In this document: piece by piece, positions 1 through 10,802 of the stretch | How the letters are laid out: each line of letters opens with the position of its first letter | How positions within the stretch are numbered: the first letter of the stretch is position 1 | NCBI GenBank assembly: GCA_025454815.1 | Contig: JALONR010000016.1 | Coordinates: forward strand, 1 to 54,208 | Length of the DNA stretch: 54,208 nt | Direction: 5' to 3' | Source: Bacteroidales bacterium | Lineage (GTDB): Bacteria; Bacteroidota; Bacteroidia; Bacteroidales; VadinHA17 | The notes under the pieces: model-generated | The model's input: the letters and a program-made list of their open reading frames with translations, nothing else | The model's database searches: none | Told to the model about the DNA's origin: nothing | Translations under genes and position numbers: made by a program

Positions 1-1812
<1,812 letters not shown>

Positions 1813-1846
1813 TCACCTCATTACCCCTGATAAGACAAAAAATCTT

Positions 1847-1854
1847 TAGGTTTG
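1847..1854 (+). promoter_or_regulatory. Bacteroidota -7 element upstream of the DUF6913 gene
   Basis: TAGGTTTG matches TAnnTTTG exactly. It ends 7 bases before the ATG at 1862, so a transcript starting here would have almost no leader. No TTG-type -33 element is visible at the usual spacing, so read-through from ligA may also contribute. Confidence 0.45.
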
Positions 1855-1861
1855 CATTCTT

Positions 1862-2428
1862 ATGGAACTTTTTTACAGACTAAGGTTGAAAGCCGGCAGG
1901 ATGATGCTTCAAAAGCGCCTCACAGCACTGAGAAGGATGAAGCAGGATTTTAGCTTTGACAGGGTAAAAAAGATCGGGGTATTATGGGATGCCTCATTTG
2001 AGAATGATTTTCAGCACCTTGCAGCACTGAACAGACAGCTGGCCGAAGCGGGAAAAAGCGTGGAGGTCATGGCCTGGATACCAGGAAAAAGTGTACCTGA
2101 CAGGCTTACCGGACTTTCCTATATGAGATTCCTGAGGAAAAGTGATCTTAACTGGGCACTGCTTCCGGTTTCGGATGATGCAAGGAAATTTGTTGAAAAA
2201 AGGTTTGATCTTCTCATTGACATCAATCCTTCATCACTCTTTCAGCTTAGTACCCTTGCCGCCCTTTCATCAGCTCCGATGAAGGTAGGTCCGGACATTA
2301 CTGACCGGCCTGAAGATACGCCATATGATCTGATGATCAAATCGGCTCAGCCTTTCAGCATAGCTCATTTCCTTGAGCAGGCGATGCATTACCTGGCAAT
2401 TATCGGAAGCCCGGAGACACGGGCCTGA
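1862..2428 (+). CDS. DUF6913 family protein
   Basis: A 188-residue soluble protein of a family that I know only from Bacteroidota and that has no assigned function. It has a basic, helical N-terminus (residues 1-35, Met/Arg/Lys rich). An alternating alpha/beta segment follows, with KKIGVLWDASF as a probable first beta strand and FDLLIDINPSS as another, which suggests a Rossmann-like fold. No signal peptide or membrane segment is seen. It starts 49 bases after ligA on the same strand and ends convergently 77 bases from secA. The start is the first ATG after a -7 promoter element. Family placement is from memory of the sequence pattern; function is unknown. Confidence 0.7.
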   Translation: MELFYRLRLKAGRMMLQKRLTALRRMKQDFSFDRVKKIGVLWDASFENDFQHLAALNRQLAEAGKSVEVMAWIPGKSVPDRLTGLSYMRFLRKSDLNWALLPVSDDARKFVEKRFDLLIDINPSSLFQLSTLAALSSAPMKVGPDITDRPEDTPYDLMIKSAQPFSIAHFLEQAMHYLAIIGSPETRA

Positions 2429-2505
2429 AAAGTCACATCACCGGTGTCGCACCGGCGGGGCCGTAATCTGGCAAAACTCAGTCAACCCGGGGATCAGGCA
2501 AGATT

Positions 2506-5500
2506 TCAGGCACCTGCAGAATCAGGCAGGCCCTGACCGTGGCAGTGCTTGTACTTCTTACCGCTGCCGCAGGGGCACGGATCATTTCTTCCCACCTTCT
2601 TCTCAACCCTTACAGGGGCCATCTGCTTCTGTCTCTGTTCAGGAGAGCCTCCGCCACCGCTGCGATAGCTGTCAAAGTCACTCTTCTGGGTCCTCAGTCT
2701 GCTCATATCAGCCTGCTTTCTGCGCTGTGCCTCCCTTACATTATCGGGGGAGGCGGCCGGGATTGTACCCTTCATCAGCAGGCTGACCACATCCTGGTTA
2801 ACCTTGTTGATCATGGTCTTGAAAAGCTCGAACGATTCGAACTTATAGATCAGCAGTGGATCTTTCTGTTCATATGTGGCATTCTGTACCGCCTGCTTCA
2901 GGTCGTCCATTTCCCTGAGATGTTCGCGCCAGGCATCGTCGATCGTTGCCAGGACAGAGGTCTTCTCAAACGAACGGAGCAGTTCTTTTCCCTGGCTCTC
3001 CACAGCCGCCTTCAGGTTGGTTATCACGTTGTATGTACGGGCACCATCGGTTATCGGAACAACCACGTTCTCATAGGTGGCTGACATCCTTTCATAAACA
3101 TCCTGCAAAACAGGAAAAGCAGTTGCCGAGATGATTTCGCTCTTGCGACGGTATGCCTCGAGCACCTTGGCATAGACTGACTCGATGACCTCCTCGTTGC
3201 TGTTCTTGCTGAACTCGGCCTTTGAAGCCGGTGAATCTATTGAAAGTGACCGGATGAGAGCAAACTGAAACTCTTCGAAATCAGATACATCCTTATAATT
3301 ATTTACGATGTTCTCAGTAACGTCGTACATCATGTTTGCAATGTCAACACTGAGTCTCTCCCCTAACAGTGCATGGCGGCGCTTGCTGTAGATAACCTCT
3401 CTCTGGGAGTTCATCACATCATCATATTCCAGCAGTCTCTTCCTGATGCCGAAGTTGTTCTCCTCCACCTTTTTCTGGGCTCTCTCGATCGACTTTGTGA
3501 TCATCGGGTGCTGAATCATCTCTCCGTCCTTCAGGCCGAGTCTGTCCATGATACCAGATATCCTCTCGGAGCCGAACAGTCTCATCAGGTCATCCTCGAG
3601 GGAAACGAAGAACTGTGATGATCCCGGGTCTCCCTGTCGTCCGGCGCGCCCCCTGAGCTGTCTGTCAACGCGACGTGACTCATGCCTCTCAGTACCGATG
3701 ATTGCAAGGCCTCCGGCCTTCTTGACTTCAGGGGTAAGCTTGATATCTGTACCACGGCCGGCCATGTTTGTGGCAATGGTGACGGTGCCTGTCTTGCCCG
3801 CCTCGGCAACAATCTCTGCCTCACGCTGGTGCAGCTTGGCGTTCAGCACGTTGTGTTTCAGCCCCTTCATTTTGAGCATACGGCTGAGAAGCTCGGAAAT
3901 CTCTACCGATGTTGTACCCACAAGAACAGGCCTTCCCGCCTTGTTCAGCTTGACTATCTCATCGATTACAGCATTGTATTTCTCGCGCTTGGTCTTGTAG
4001 ACCAGGTCCTCATGGTCATTCCTGATGACGGAAACGTTGGTAGGGATGACCACCACGTCCAGCTTGTAAATATTCCAGAATTCACCTGCCTCGGTGATGG
4101 CCGTACCGGTCATACCTGCAAGCTTGTGATACATCCTGAAGTAGTTCTGGAGGGTGATGGTGGCATATGTCTGGGTGGCAGCTTCCACCTTAACGTTCTC
4201 CTTCGCCTCAATGGCCTGGTGGAGCCCGTCTGAATAACGGCGTCCTTCGAGTATACGGCCTGTCTGCTCATCAACAATCTTGACCTTGTTGTCCATGACC
4301 ACATACTCCACATCCTTCTCAAAGAGGGTGTAAGCCTTCATCAGCTGGGTCATGGTATGAACGCGTTCCGACTTAACGGCGAAGTCCTGGAGAAGATCAT
4401 CCTTGGCCTTCATCCTCTCCTGCTCGTCCTTTATCGATTTCTCGATGTCAGCTATTTTGCTCCCGACGTCGGGAAGCACAAAGAAGCTAGAGTCTTCCAC
4501 CGAGGTGGAGATGAGGTCATGTCCTTTTTCGGTCAGTTCAATGGAGTTTGCCTTCTCGTCGATTATGAAATAGAGCTCCTCCGTGACCTTGGGCATTTCC
4601 TTGGAGTTATTCTGCATATAGAAGTTTTCGGTCTTCTGGAGCAGTGTTCTTACCCCCTCCTCACTGAGGAACTTAATAAGCGCGCTGTTCTTTGGGAGTC
4701 CCTTGTATGCCCTGAGCAGGAGCATTCCCCCCTTTTCGTTGTCACCATCATTTATAAGTCTCTTTGAATCGGCAAGCAACTGTGTGACAAGCTTTCGCTG
4801 TGCGCTGACAAGCTTTTCCACCTTGAATTTGTACTCGTCAAACTGGGCCGTATCGCTCTTCGCCGTAGGGCCTGATATAATAAGAGGGGTACGCGCATCA
4901 TCAATCAGCACCGAGTCAACCTCGTCAACGATGGCGTAGTGGTGTTTCCTCTGGACGAGGTCCTCGGGATTAATGGCCATATTGTCACGGAGATAGTCGA
5001 ATCCGAACTCATTGTTGGTACCGAACGTAATGTCTGAGTTGTATGCCTTGCGTCTTGCATGTGAGTTTGGTTCATGCTTGTCAATGCAGTCCACCGTGAG
5101 GCCGTGGAACTCATAGAGAGGTCCCATCCATTCCGAGTCACGCTTGGAGAGGTAATCGTTTACAGTCACAATATGGACTCCTCTGCCTGCCAGCGCGTTG
5201 AGAAACACCGGCAGGGTTGCTACCAGGGTTTTTCCTTCACCGGTGGCCATTTCGGCTATTTTACCCTGGTGAAGTGCCACGCCGCCTATAAGCTGAACAT
5301 CATAGTGGACCATATCCCACAGGATCTCGTTTCCACCTGCCATCCAGCGGTTTTTCCAGTATGCCCTGTCACCCTCAACGGTTATCGAAGGCCTGGTGGC
5401 TGCGAGGTTGCGGTCCCAATCGCGGGCCGTTACCTCGAGAACTTCGTTCTCCTTGAACCGGCGGGCTGTCTCCTTTACTATTGCAAATGCAGTGGGGAGT

Positions 5501-5823
5501 ATCTCGGCAAGTTTGGTCTCAATCTTTTCAAGTATCTGTTTTTCAAGCTTGTCTACTTCGTTGTACAATTCCTCCTTGCGGTTGACATCCTCTTCGTTCT
5601 CAGCCTTTGCCCGGAGTCCGGCAATTTCCTTCTCCTCCTCAGCGATTGAGTCGCGTACTTCTTTCTTCAGTTCAGCCGTCCTGACACGCAATTCATCATT
5701 TGAAAGCGACTCAACAAGGGCGCTCTCCTGCTGAATTTTACCCACATACGGATTGATCTCTTTCAGGTCGCGCTCCTCCTTGTTGCCAAGGAAGAGGGTG
5801 AGTACTTTGCCAATTATGCTCAT
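2506..5823 (-). CDS. secA: Preprotein translocase ATPase SecA
   Basis: The motor ATPase that pushes unfolded secretory proteins through SecYEG. It has 1105 residues against about 900 in E. coli, a size typical of Bacteroidota SecA. The Walker A MATGEGKT falls near residue 193 instead of about 105, because a charged coiled-coil-like stretch (about residues 45-105) is inserted early. [15 protein letters not shown] (Walker B/DEAD region), GTTSVE and the motif VI region with [14 protein letters not shown] follow. The C-terminus carries the zinc-binding SEC-C tail [12 protein letters not shown], preceded by a Gly/Gln linker. The start MSIIGKVL is typical and lies 26 bases downstream of a -7 promoter element. 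The gene is transcribed alone, convergent with the DUF6913 gene. Confidence 0.97.
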   Translation of the reverse strand: MSIIGKVLTLFLGNKEERDLKEINPYVGKIQQESALVESLSNDELRVRTAELKKEVRDSIAEEEKEIAGLRAKAENEEDVNRKEELYNEVDKLEKQILEKIETKLAEILPTAFAIVKETARRFKENEVLEVTARDWDRNLAATRPSITVEGDRAYWKNRWMAGGNEILWDMVHYDVQLIGGVALHQGKIAEMATGEGKTLVATLPVFLNALAGRGVHIVTVNDYLSKRDSEWMGPLYEFHGLTVDCIDKHEPNSHARRKAYNSDITFGTNNEFGFDYLRDNMAINPEDLVQRKHHYAIVDEVDSVLIDDARTPLIISGPTAKSDTAQFDEYKFKVEKLVSAQRKLVTQLLADSKRLINDGDNEKGGMLLLRAYKGLPKNSALIKFLSEEGVRTLLQKTENFYMQNNSKEMPKVTEELYFIIDEKANSIELTEKGHDLISTSVEDSSFFVLPDVGSKIADIEKSIKDEQERMKAKDDLLQDFAVKSERVHTMTQLMKAYTLFEKDVEYVVMDNKVKIVDEQTGRILEGRRYSDGLHQAIEAKENVKVEAATQTYATITLQNYFRMYHKLAGMTGTAITEAGEFWNIYKLDVVVIPTNVSVIRNDHEDLVYKTKREKYNAVIDEIVKLNKAGRPVLVGTTSVEISELLSRMLKMKGLKHNVLNAKLHQREAEIVAEAGKTGTVTIATNMAGRGTDIKLTPEVKKAGGLAIIGTERHESRRVDRQLRGRAGRQGDPGSSQFFVSLEDDLMRLFGSERISGIMDRLGLKDGEMIQHPMITKSIERAQKKVEENNFGIRKRLLEYDDVMNSQREVIYSKRRHALLGERLSVDIANMMYDVTENIVNNYKDVSDFEEFQFALIRSLSIDSPASKAEFSKNSNEEVIESVYAKVLEAYRRKSEIISATAFPVLQDVYERMSATYENVVVPITDGARTYNVITNLKAAVESQGKELLRSFEKTSVLATIDDAWREHLREMDDLKQAVQNATYEQKDPLLIYKFESFELFKTMINKVNQDVVSLLMKGTIPAASPDNVREAQRRKQADMSRLRTQKSDFDSYRSGGGGSPEQRQKQMAPVRVEKKVGRNDPCPCGSGKKYKHCHGQGLPDSAGA

Positions 5824-5849
5824 TTACTGTCTTTTTTTAAAAACATCCG

Positions 5850-5857
5850 CAAAATTA
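5850..5857 (-). promoter_or_regulatory. Bacteroidota -7 element for secA
   Basis: On the minus strand this reads TAATTTTG, an exact TAnnTTTG match, 26 bases before the secA ATG. The upstream region is A/T-rich, but no convincing -33 TTG is seen. Confidence 0.5.
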
Positions 5858-5962
5858 ATATATTTTATGGTACACAGGGAAAGAAAGGAACAATAGGTAA
5901 CAGGCAGCGTCGCAGTTGGGTGCAGCGTATCGGGAATTGGATAGGATACAGCCCCGGACAAC

Positions 5963-5991
5963 AAAAAACCGGGGAGTAACCTTCCCGGTTT
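5963..5991 (-). terminator. Rho-independent terminator of the ferritin gene
   Basis: On the minus strand AACCGGG (5990-5984) pairs with CCCGGTT (5973-5967), followed at once by a T tract (complement of the A run 5963-5968). It lies about 35 bases beyond the ferritin stop, between ferritin and secA. Confidence 0.75.
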
Positions 5992-6026
5992 CATGTCATC
6001 GTGTGACCAGAGTGGTTATTTTCCGA

Positions 6027-6518
6027 TTAATCGTTGTCTCTCAGCTTCATGATGTCACGGTCAAGGAAGTAAACGCCATTCTGACCGGCAAGGTTAAGTT
6101 TGTCTATGATCTGCTGTGCGCTGCTTTCCTCTTCAACCTGCTCCTTGACGAACCACTGGATCCAGTTGGTTGTTGCATGATCCTTTTCGGCGATGGCAAC
6201 TTCAAGGACCTCGTTGATACTGGCGGTGATGAACTGTTCATGCTTGAGCACTTCGGCGAAGATTTCAGGGATACCCTTGTATTTCACAGGGGGCTTCTTG
6301 AATTCTGGGATGAGTGCGTTACCGCCGCGCTCGTTGACCCACTTTATGAATTTAAGCATATGCGCCCTTTCCTCGTCTGACTGTGCATAAAGCCAAGCTC
6401 CTATGCCTGACAGTCCTTTTGCCTCGGCCCATGAAGCCATGGCGAGGTACAGGTTTGACGAGTAACCTTCTCTTTCGATCTGCCTGTTGCAGAACTCTTC
6501 AACTTTTTTTGTTAACAT
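6027..6518 (-). CDS. ftnA: Ferritin (non-heme, FtnA type)
   Basis: A cytoplasmic iron-storage protein that oxidises Fe2+ at a di-iron ferroxidase centre and stores it as ferric mineral in a 24-subunit shell. Its 163 residues match bacterial FtnA in length. The ferroxidase ligands are visible: E17 in QIEREGYSS, E50 and H53 in SDEERAHML, a glutamate in LKHEQF, and EQVEEE in the third helix of the site. No methionine haem ligand pattern of bacterioferritin is seen. It lies 56 bases downstream of the response regulator on the same strand and ends in its own terminator. No promoter element was recognised directly upstream, so transcription from the dnaX group is possible. Confidence 0.95.
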   Translation of the reverse strand: MLTKKVEEFCNRQIEREGYSSNLYLAMASWAEAKGLSGIGAWLYAQSDEERAHMLKFIKWVNERGGNALIPEFKKPPVKYKGIPEIFAEVLKHEQFITASINEVLEVAIAEKDHATTNWIQWFVKEQVEEESSAQQIIDKLNLAGQNGVYFLDRDIMKLRDND

Positions 6519-6574
6519 ATTATTGAATATTTAATGGTTCTTTTTTCACAGAAACAAGTCAGTTCAGATAATGT

Positions 6575-6940
6575 TTATCCCAGAAGTTCCTTTACTTTCT
6601 GAACAAGTTCAGACGGAAGGAACGGCTTGGAGATTATGTGGTCTGCTCCCAGTTTGCTTGCCATCATGAGATAGCTTCCCGGGCCTGCCTTGCCCCCGCC
6701 ACTGATAGCTATCATCCTGGTTGAAGGTTTTATCTCCCTTATCTTCATTATCACCATCAGTCCGTCTTCTTCCGGCATGAGCAGGTCAGTTATCACAAGG
6801 TCAACCACTGACGGGCGGAATTTGGCGAGTGCTTCCCTGCCGTCAGCTGCCGTGATGACCGTGTATTTACGTTTCTCGAGGGAGTCTTTGAGGAGCTCGC
6901 GAAGTGCGGCGTCATCTTCAACTATCATTACTCCTGCCAT
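6575..6940 (-). CDS. Single-domain response regulator (receiver only)
   Basis: A CheY-like receiver with no output domain (121 residues). The acidic pair is D9/D10 in MIVEDD, the phosphoacceptor is D52 in DLVITDLLMPEEDG, a serine sits at the switch position in MIAISGGG, and the conserved lysine is in ISKPFLP. It starts 30 bases after the stop of the upstream histidine kinase gene, so the two are probably a cognate pair in one transcript. Without a DNA-binding domain it must act by protein-protein contact or as a phosphorelay intermediate. The GGGKAGPGSYLMMASKLGADHII segment between alpha3 and beta5 is somewhat longer than in CheY. The partner and target cannot be read from the sequence. Confidence 0.9.
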   Translation of the reverse strand: MAGVMIVEDDAALRELLKDSLEKRKYTVITAADGREALAKFRPSVVDLVITDLLMPEEDGLMVIMKIREIKPSTRMIAISGGGKAGPGSYLMMASKLGADHIISKPFLPSELVQKVKELLG

Positions 6941-6970
6941 CGGGTTTCACTGTTGCTTAGGTGCCCGAAG

Positions 6971-7753
6971 TTAATTCTTTTCAGGGATCGTACCAAAAAA
7001 GGGGTCCGGAATAATCAGATCGAAAGTTGTCCCGGCATCGGGTGCGGAGATGACGCTGATTCTCCCTCCCATTTCCCTTACCGCATCACTTACCACTGTC
7101 AGGCCGAGGCCGGTACCCTTCTCCTTACCACCTGTAAAGAAAGGACGGAAAATCTTTGCTGCGGTTTCTTCATCCATTCCTGTGCCGGTATCGGTGAAAC
7201 GGATAAGAACATGACTGCCTTTTTGTGTTTCCCCGGGTGAATCGCTGGGTTCAGCATGATCTACAGTTACGGTCAGGGTTCCCCCTTTCGCGCGCATTGC
7301 CTGGATGGCATTGATGGTGAGGTTCATGAAGACCCTGAACAGTTGAACCGGTGCTGCCATTACGCTTGCGTCAGGTGTCCTTATGCGCCTGTTTATACGG
7401 ATGCCTTTCGGCAACGAGGGGCTGATGAAGTCAATGGTATCGGCAAGTACGTTGGCCACCCTCACAGGCACCTTTTCCTGTGTGGCACGACGGCTCAGAT
7501 CAAGCAACTGGCCTGTAAGTGTTTTTGCCCTGTCAGTGGCAGCGATAATCCTGCGGATATAGTTTTCATTTTCACGGCTGTCGGAAAGGCTCTCAAGGGC
7601 CAGTTCGCAGTACCCGTAAATGGTTGTCAGGACGGTATTCAGGTCATGGGCAATTCCCCCTGTGAGAGAGCTCAGCTGAGCATCAGCACCATGCCTTTCT
7701 GTTCCCTTCAGATCACGGTTTTCAACGGGGTTTGATTTCTTCCTGGTTCCCAC
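6971..7753 (-). CDS. Sensorless histidine kinase (HisKA + HATPase_c)
   Basis: A soluble two-component kinase of 260 residues with no membrane segment and no visible PAS, GAF or other sensor domain. The H box GGIAHDLNTVLTTI places the phosphorylated histidine at H36. N box (NLTINAIQAM), G1 (DTGTGM), F box (FRPFFTGG) and G2 (GTGLGL) are all intact, so it should be active. The likely start is GTG at 7753, 17 bases after the dnaX stop; no upstream ATG in frame fits. It is followed by a receiver-only regulator, its probable substrate. With its short N-terminus (about 30 polar residues) the input is probably a partner protein. It resembles the NtrB/ZraS-like kinase cores common in Bacteroidota and Deltaproteobacteria. 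Confidence 0.9.
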   Translation of the reverse strand: MGTRKKSNPVENRDLKGTERHGADAQLSSLTGGIAHDLNTVLTTIYGYCELALESLSDSRENENYIRRIIAATDRAKTLTGQLLDLSRRATQEKVPVRVANVLADTIDFISPSLPKGIRINRRIRTPDASVMAAPVQLFRVFMNLTINAIQAMRAKGGTLTVTVDHAEPSDSPGETQKGSHVLIRFTDTGTGMDEETAAKIFRPFFTGGKEKGTGLGLTVVSDAVREMGGRISVISAPDAGTTFDLIIPDPFFGTIPEKN

Positions 7754-7770
7754 CTGCAGAGGTTCAAGGT

Positions 7771-9519
7771 CTATTCAAAATCAAGGTTGAAGGTCTTCTT
7801 AAGGTCCTTAAGTGCGGGGTTCCGTGCTGCAAGATGGTTGAATTTCTGTTCCGGGGAATAGAGTATCTCACCCCTCTCAGTAGTCTCCACCATGGTTTGA
7901 AGCTTTATGGAACCGTTGTTGAGTGTCCTCCGCAGATGTCCCTCAAGCCGTGGCTTGAAGTTATGGTCAAACGCCTCCCTGAGTGTCAGGTTGTCAAGCT
8001 TCAGGAGTATGGTGTTGTCTGGAAGTAGTTCAGGAGAGACCGACGAGAGGGTAACCGAGATCCTCGGGCTCTCATCCTTTATCTCAGAGGCGAAGCTGTT
8101 CCATGCATCCTTAAGTTCTTCAGGAGAGAAGTCATGGTCCCGGGCTGCAGGCATTGCTTCCGGGGAAGGCTCACTGACAATGTTTTCTGACTGTTTTGTG
8201 CCTGCAATGACATCCCTTATGGAAACCTTTTTAGGCTCATCGGCGGTGACACTGGCTTTCTGCTGAGGAGAGGCCGGCCTGGGTGGTGAGACTGATACAG
8301 ATGCTGCAGGCTTTGGGAGTACCGGCGGAGTATCGGTGTCACCCGGAGGGGGTGCTACCCTGAATTCATCCTCCGGCTCTGACCGGCCGGGCTCAGCTTT
8401 TTTTTTTAGTTCTTCAGATGATTTGCCGGCAGAGATGTTGCACATGCGAAGCAGAGACAGTTCCACATGCAGCCGCTGGTTTTTGCTGCTCCGGAAGTTT
8501 AGCATGCATTGTGATCCGATGTCAAGCGCTTCGTAAATGAATGCAAGCGGGGCTTTTACGGCCTGTTCGCGGTAGCGCTGCCTGATTGATGGTGACGTCT
8601 CCAGCAGCCTGACCGTTGCCTCATCACGACTGACCAGCAGATCACGGAGGTGGTTGTTCAGCCCGGCCATGAAATTATAACCGTCAAATCCCTTGTTGAG
8701 AATCTCATTGTAGGTCAGGAGAACCGAGGTGACATCTCCGTCAATGGCTGCAGCCGTTATCCTGAAGTAATACTCGTAATCGAGTACGTTCAGGTTGGCG
8801 ATGACATCAGAATAGGCAATATCCTTTCCGCTGAAGCTCACAATCTGGTCAAAGATGGAGAGTGCATCGCGCATTGCGCCATCGGCTTTGGTCGCAATGA
8901 CATGCAGGGCTTCGTGTTCGGCATTCACCCCCTCATTTCCGGCAACCCATGTGAGACGCTGGACAATGTCATCGACGTTGATGCGGTTAAAGTCGAAAAT
9001 CTGACACCTTGAAAGTATTGTAGGGATGATTTTGTGTTTTTCGGTAGTGGCCAGGATGAATATGGCATGTGCCGGCGGCTCTTCGAGGGTCTTCAGGAAG
9101 GCATTGAAAGCCTGGGCTGAGAGCATGTGAACCTCATCGATTATGTAGACGCTGTACTTCCCCACCTGCGGGGGTATTCTGACCTGGTCAGTCAGGTTGC
9201 GGATGTCATCCACGCTGTTGTTTGATGCTGCGTCAAGCTCATGTATATTGAATGAAGCCTGGGAATTGAATGAGGTGCATGACTCGCATTTATCGCAAGC
9301 TTCACCAGCCGGTCCCGGCTCAGAACAGTTTATTGTCTTTGCAAAGATCCGGGCGCAGGTGGTTTTTCCGACACCCCTCGGACCACAGAAAAGGTATGCC
9401 TGTGCCAGCAGTTTGTTCCTGATTGCGTTCCGGAGGGTGGTCGTAATGGTATCCTGCCCGACTACCATATCAAAGGTGGCAGGCCTGTATTTCCGGGCAG
9501 AAACAATAAAGTTATCCAT
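7771..9519 (-). CDS. dnaX: DNA polymerase III subunit tau (gamma/tau), DnaX
   Basis: The clamp-loader ATPase of the replicative polymerase, 582 residues. Walker A is GPRGVGKTT (residues 46-54). A zinc module follows (C69 ... CDKCESC), then DEVH (Walker B) and the sensor/arginine-finger core through about residue 365. A Pro/Ser-rich linker (about 375-470) leads to the C-terminal tau domain, which contacts the polymerase. At residues 371-374 (LKKK) the gene has ten consecutive A residues, exactly where domain III ends. Both alternative frames hit a stop very soon, so a shortened gamma-like product is likely (see the separate entry). It is the first gene of a probable dnaX-kinase-regulator transcript and diverges from rpsF. 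Confidence 0.96.
   Translation of the reverse strand: MDNFIVSARKYRPATFDMVVGQDTITTTLRNAIRNKLLAQAYLFCGPRGVGKTTCARIFAKTINCSEPGPAGEACDKCESCTSFNSQASFNIHELDAASNNSVDDIRNLTDQVRIPPQVGKYSVYIIDEVHMLSAQAFNAFLKTLEEPPAHAIFILATTEKHKIIPTILSRCQIFDFNRINVDDIVQRLTWVAGNEGVNAEHEALHVIATKADGAMRDALSIFDQIVSFSGKDIAYSDVIANLNVLDYEYYFRITAAAIDGDVTSVLLTYNEILNKGFDGYNFMAGLNNHLRDLLVSRDEATVRLLETSPSIRQRYREQAVKAPLAFIYEALDIGSQCMLNFRSSKNQRLHVELSLLRMCNISAGKSSEELKKKAEPGRSEPEDEFRVAPPPGDTDTPPVLPKPAASVSVSPPRPASPQQKASVTADEPKKVSIRDVIAGTKQSENIVSEPSPEAMPAARDHDFSPEELKDAWNSFASEIKDESPRISVTLSSVSPELLPDNTILLKLDNLTLREAFDHNFKPRLEGHLRRTLNNGSIKLQTMVETTERGEILYSPEQKFNHLAARNPALKDLKKTFNLDFE
8373..8409 (-). other. Candidate programmed frameshift / transcriptional slippage site in dnaX
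   Basis: On the coding (minus) strand, CT is followed by ten A residues (8407-8398) and GCTGAG. In frame this is Leu371-Lys-Lys-Lys-Ala. After a -1 ribosomal shift, or one extra A in the mRNA, the next codons are AGC TGA, giving a 375-residue product. After loss of one A the frame ends at TAG about 14 codons later. A possible stimulatory hairpin, CCGGC (8390-8386) with GCCGG (8377-8373) and an 8-base loop, begins 7 bases after the A run. E. coli dnaX uses A-AAA-AAG ribosomal frameshifting, and Thermus dnaX uses slippage on an A run; the position after domain III is equivalent. The mechanism here is inferred. Confidence 0.65.
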
Positions 9520-9553
9520 AACGGGTTTTAACAGTACATGTACATATCCGTCA

Positions 9554-9561
9554 CAAATATA
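9554..9561 (-). promoter_or_regulatory. Bacteroidota -7 element for dnaX
   Basis: The minus strand reads TATATTTG, an exact TAnnTTTG match, 34 bases before the dnaX ATG at 9519. No clear -33 partner is seen. Confidence 0.45.
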
Positions 9562-9604
9562 GTCAAATAGTTTTCGGAATATTTTTTTTTAAGATTTATT
9601 GTCT

Positions 9605-9612
9605 TACTTTTG
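9605..9612 (+). promoter_or_regulatory. Bacteroidota -7 element for the rpsF-rpsR-rplI operon
   Basis: TACTTTTG matches TAnnTTTG, 40 bases before the rpsF ATG. A run of T residues lies where the -33 element is expected. It diverges from the dnaX promoter about 45 bases away. Confidence 0.55.
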
Positions 9613-9652
9613 CAACCCGATTTATTAACACAATTTATAAACCAAGTAAGAG

Positions 9653-10006
9653 ATGTTGAATCAGTACGAAACCGTTTTCATTGCAACTCCCGTTTTGTCT
9701 GAGAATCAGATGAAGGAAGCGGTTCAGAAGTTCAAGAAGATCATCACTGACAACGAAGGTGAGATCGTTCATGAAGAGAACTGGGGTCTGAAGAAACTCG
9801 CTTATCCGATCCAGAAGAAATCGACCGGGTTTTATTACCTGATTGAGTTCCGCGGGCCGGGCGAGATGATTGACAAGCTGGAAGTTCAGTACAGGAGAGA
9901 TGAAAGGATCATCCGTTTCCTGACATTCCGTATGGACAAGTATGCTGTAGAGTATGCTGAGAAGAAGAGAAAGATGAAAGAAACCGAAAAAGTCAGGGAG
10001 GAGTAG
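9653..10006 (+). CDS. rpsF: 30S ribosomal protein bS6
   Basis: A small-subunit protein that pairs with bS18 on the platform of the 30S particle. It has 117 residues, and the family hallmarks are clear: [15 protein letters not shown] at the start (beta1), [31 protein letters not shown] in the middle, and a ferredoxin-like alpha/beta pattern. A short basic tail ([14 protein letters not shown]) follows. It is the first gene of the bS6-bS18-bL9 operon and ends 2 bases before the rpsR ATG, consistent with translational coupling. In other bacteria the bS6-bS18 complex represses its own mRNA through a leader hairpin. The leader here is about 35 bases and I do not see that motif clearly. Confidence 0.97.
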   Translation: MLNQYETVFIATPVLSENQMKEAVQKFKKIITDNEGEIVHEENWGLKKLAYPIQKKSTGFYYLIEFRGPGEMIDKLEVQYRRDERIIRFLTFRMDKYAVEYAEKKRKMKETEKVREE

Positions 10007-10008
10007 TC

Positions 10009-10278
10009 ATGGCACAGAACAATTCAGAAATCAGGTACCTGACACCGCCTACAGTAGAGATCAAGAAGAAGAAGTACTGCAGGTTCAGGAAGAACAAGAT
10101 CAAGTACATTGACTACAAGGATCCCGAGTTTCTCAAGAAATTTCTCAATGAGCAGGGAAAGATCCTGCCGCGCCGCATTACAGGAACCTCACTGAAGTAT
10201 CAGAGAAGGGTTTCAAAAGCTATCAAGCGTTCGCGCCATCTTGCCATGCTTCCGTATGTAGCTGATCTTTTAAAGTAA
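10009..10278 (+). CDS. rpsR: 30S ribosomal protein bS18
   Basis: The obligate partner of bS6 on the 30S platform, 89 residues. Characteristic segments are [19 protein letters not shown], then a helical core with [31 protein letters not shown]. One cysteine remains in YCRF; the four-cysteine zinc-binding form is not present. The start ATG is 2 bases after the rpsF stop, and rplI follows after 13 bases that include GGAGGGAGAGAG, a purine-rich stretch resembling a Shine-Dalgarno sequence for rplI. Confidence 0.97.
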   Translation: MAQNNSEIRYLTPPTVEIKKKKYCRFRKNKIKYIDYKDPEFLKKFLNEQGKILPRRITGTSLKYQRRVSKAIKRSRHLAMLPYVADLLK

Positions 10279-10291
10279 AGGAGGGAGAGAG

Positions 10292-10738
10292 ATGAAGATT
10301 ATTCTGAAACAGGATATCGAGAAGTTGGGTCAGAAGAATGACATCCTGACCGTGAAGACCGGCTATGCAAGAAATTATCTCATTCCAAGGGGTTTGGCCA
10401 TCCAGGCAACCGATTCTGCCATTAAGATTCACACTGAGAATCTTAAGCAGAGGGCCCACAAGGAAGAGCAGATAAGGAAAGAGGCAGAGAAACTTGCCGG
10501 GAAACTTGCCGGTGTCAAACTGGTTATTGGTGCAAAGGTCAGCTCAGCCGGAAAGATTTTCGGATCAGTCAATACAATTCAGCTTGCTGAAGCCCTGAAT
10601 GCAAAGGGTTACGAGATTGACCGCAAGAACATCCTCCTCGGCGAGGATGCCATCAAGGAAGCAGGCAACTACAAGGCCGTGGTCAAACTGCACCGCGATG
10701 TAAAGGTGGATATAGAATTTGAGGTTGTGGCAGAGTAA
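10292..10738 (+). CDS. rplI: 50S ribosomal protein bL9
   Basis: A large-subunit protein that protrudes from the L1 side of the 50S subunit and helps maintain reading frame. Its 148 residues are the normal length. The N-terminal domain shows MKIILKQDIEKLGQKNDILTVKTGYARNYLIPRG, the standard bL9 signature. A long connecting helix (about residues 45-75) and a C-terminal domain with KIFGSVNT and VKLHRDVKVDIEFEV follow. It is the last gene of the ribosomal operon, with a strong terminator 25 bases after the stop. A purine-rich Shine-Dalgarno-like sequence precedes the ATG, which is unusual for this phylum. Confidence 0.97.
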   Translation: MKIILKQDIEKLGQKNDILTVKTGYARNYLIPRGLAIQATDSAIKIHTENLKQRAHKEEQIRKEAEKLAGKLAGVKLVIGAKVSSAGKIFGSVNTIQLAEALNAKGYEIDRKNILLGEDAIKEAGNYKAVVKLHRDVKVDIEFEVVAE

Positions 10739-10763
10739 GTACCACAATCCTGATATGATAAAT

Positions 10764-10802
10764 GTTACGGCGAGCCCTGAGGCCCGCCGTAACTGTTTTT
10801 AT
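10764..10802 (+). terminator. Rho-independent terminator of the rpsF-rpsR-rplI operon
   Basis: GTTACGGCG (10764-10772) pairs perfectly with CGCCGTAAC (10785-10793), followed by TGTTTTT. The T tract overlaps the ridA stop codon on the other strand. Minus-strand transcripts would also form the stem but lack a good T run. Confidence 0.9.

Noticed and set aside
3682-4233. Long frames antisense to secA
   Set aside because: Shadow frames of a strongly conserved gene, with no promoter or recognisable domain.
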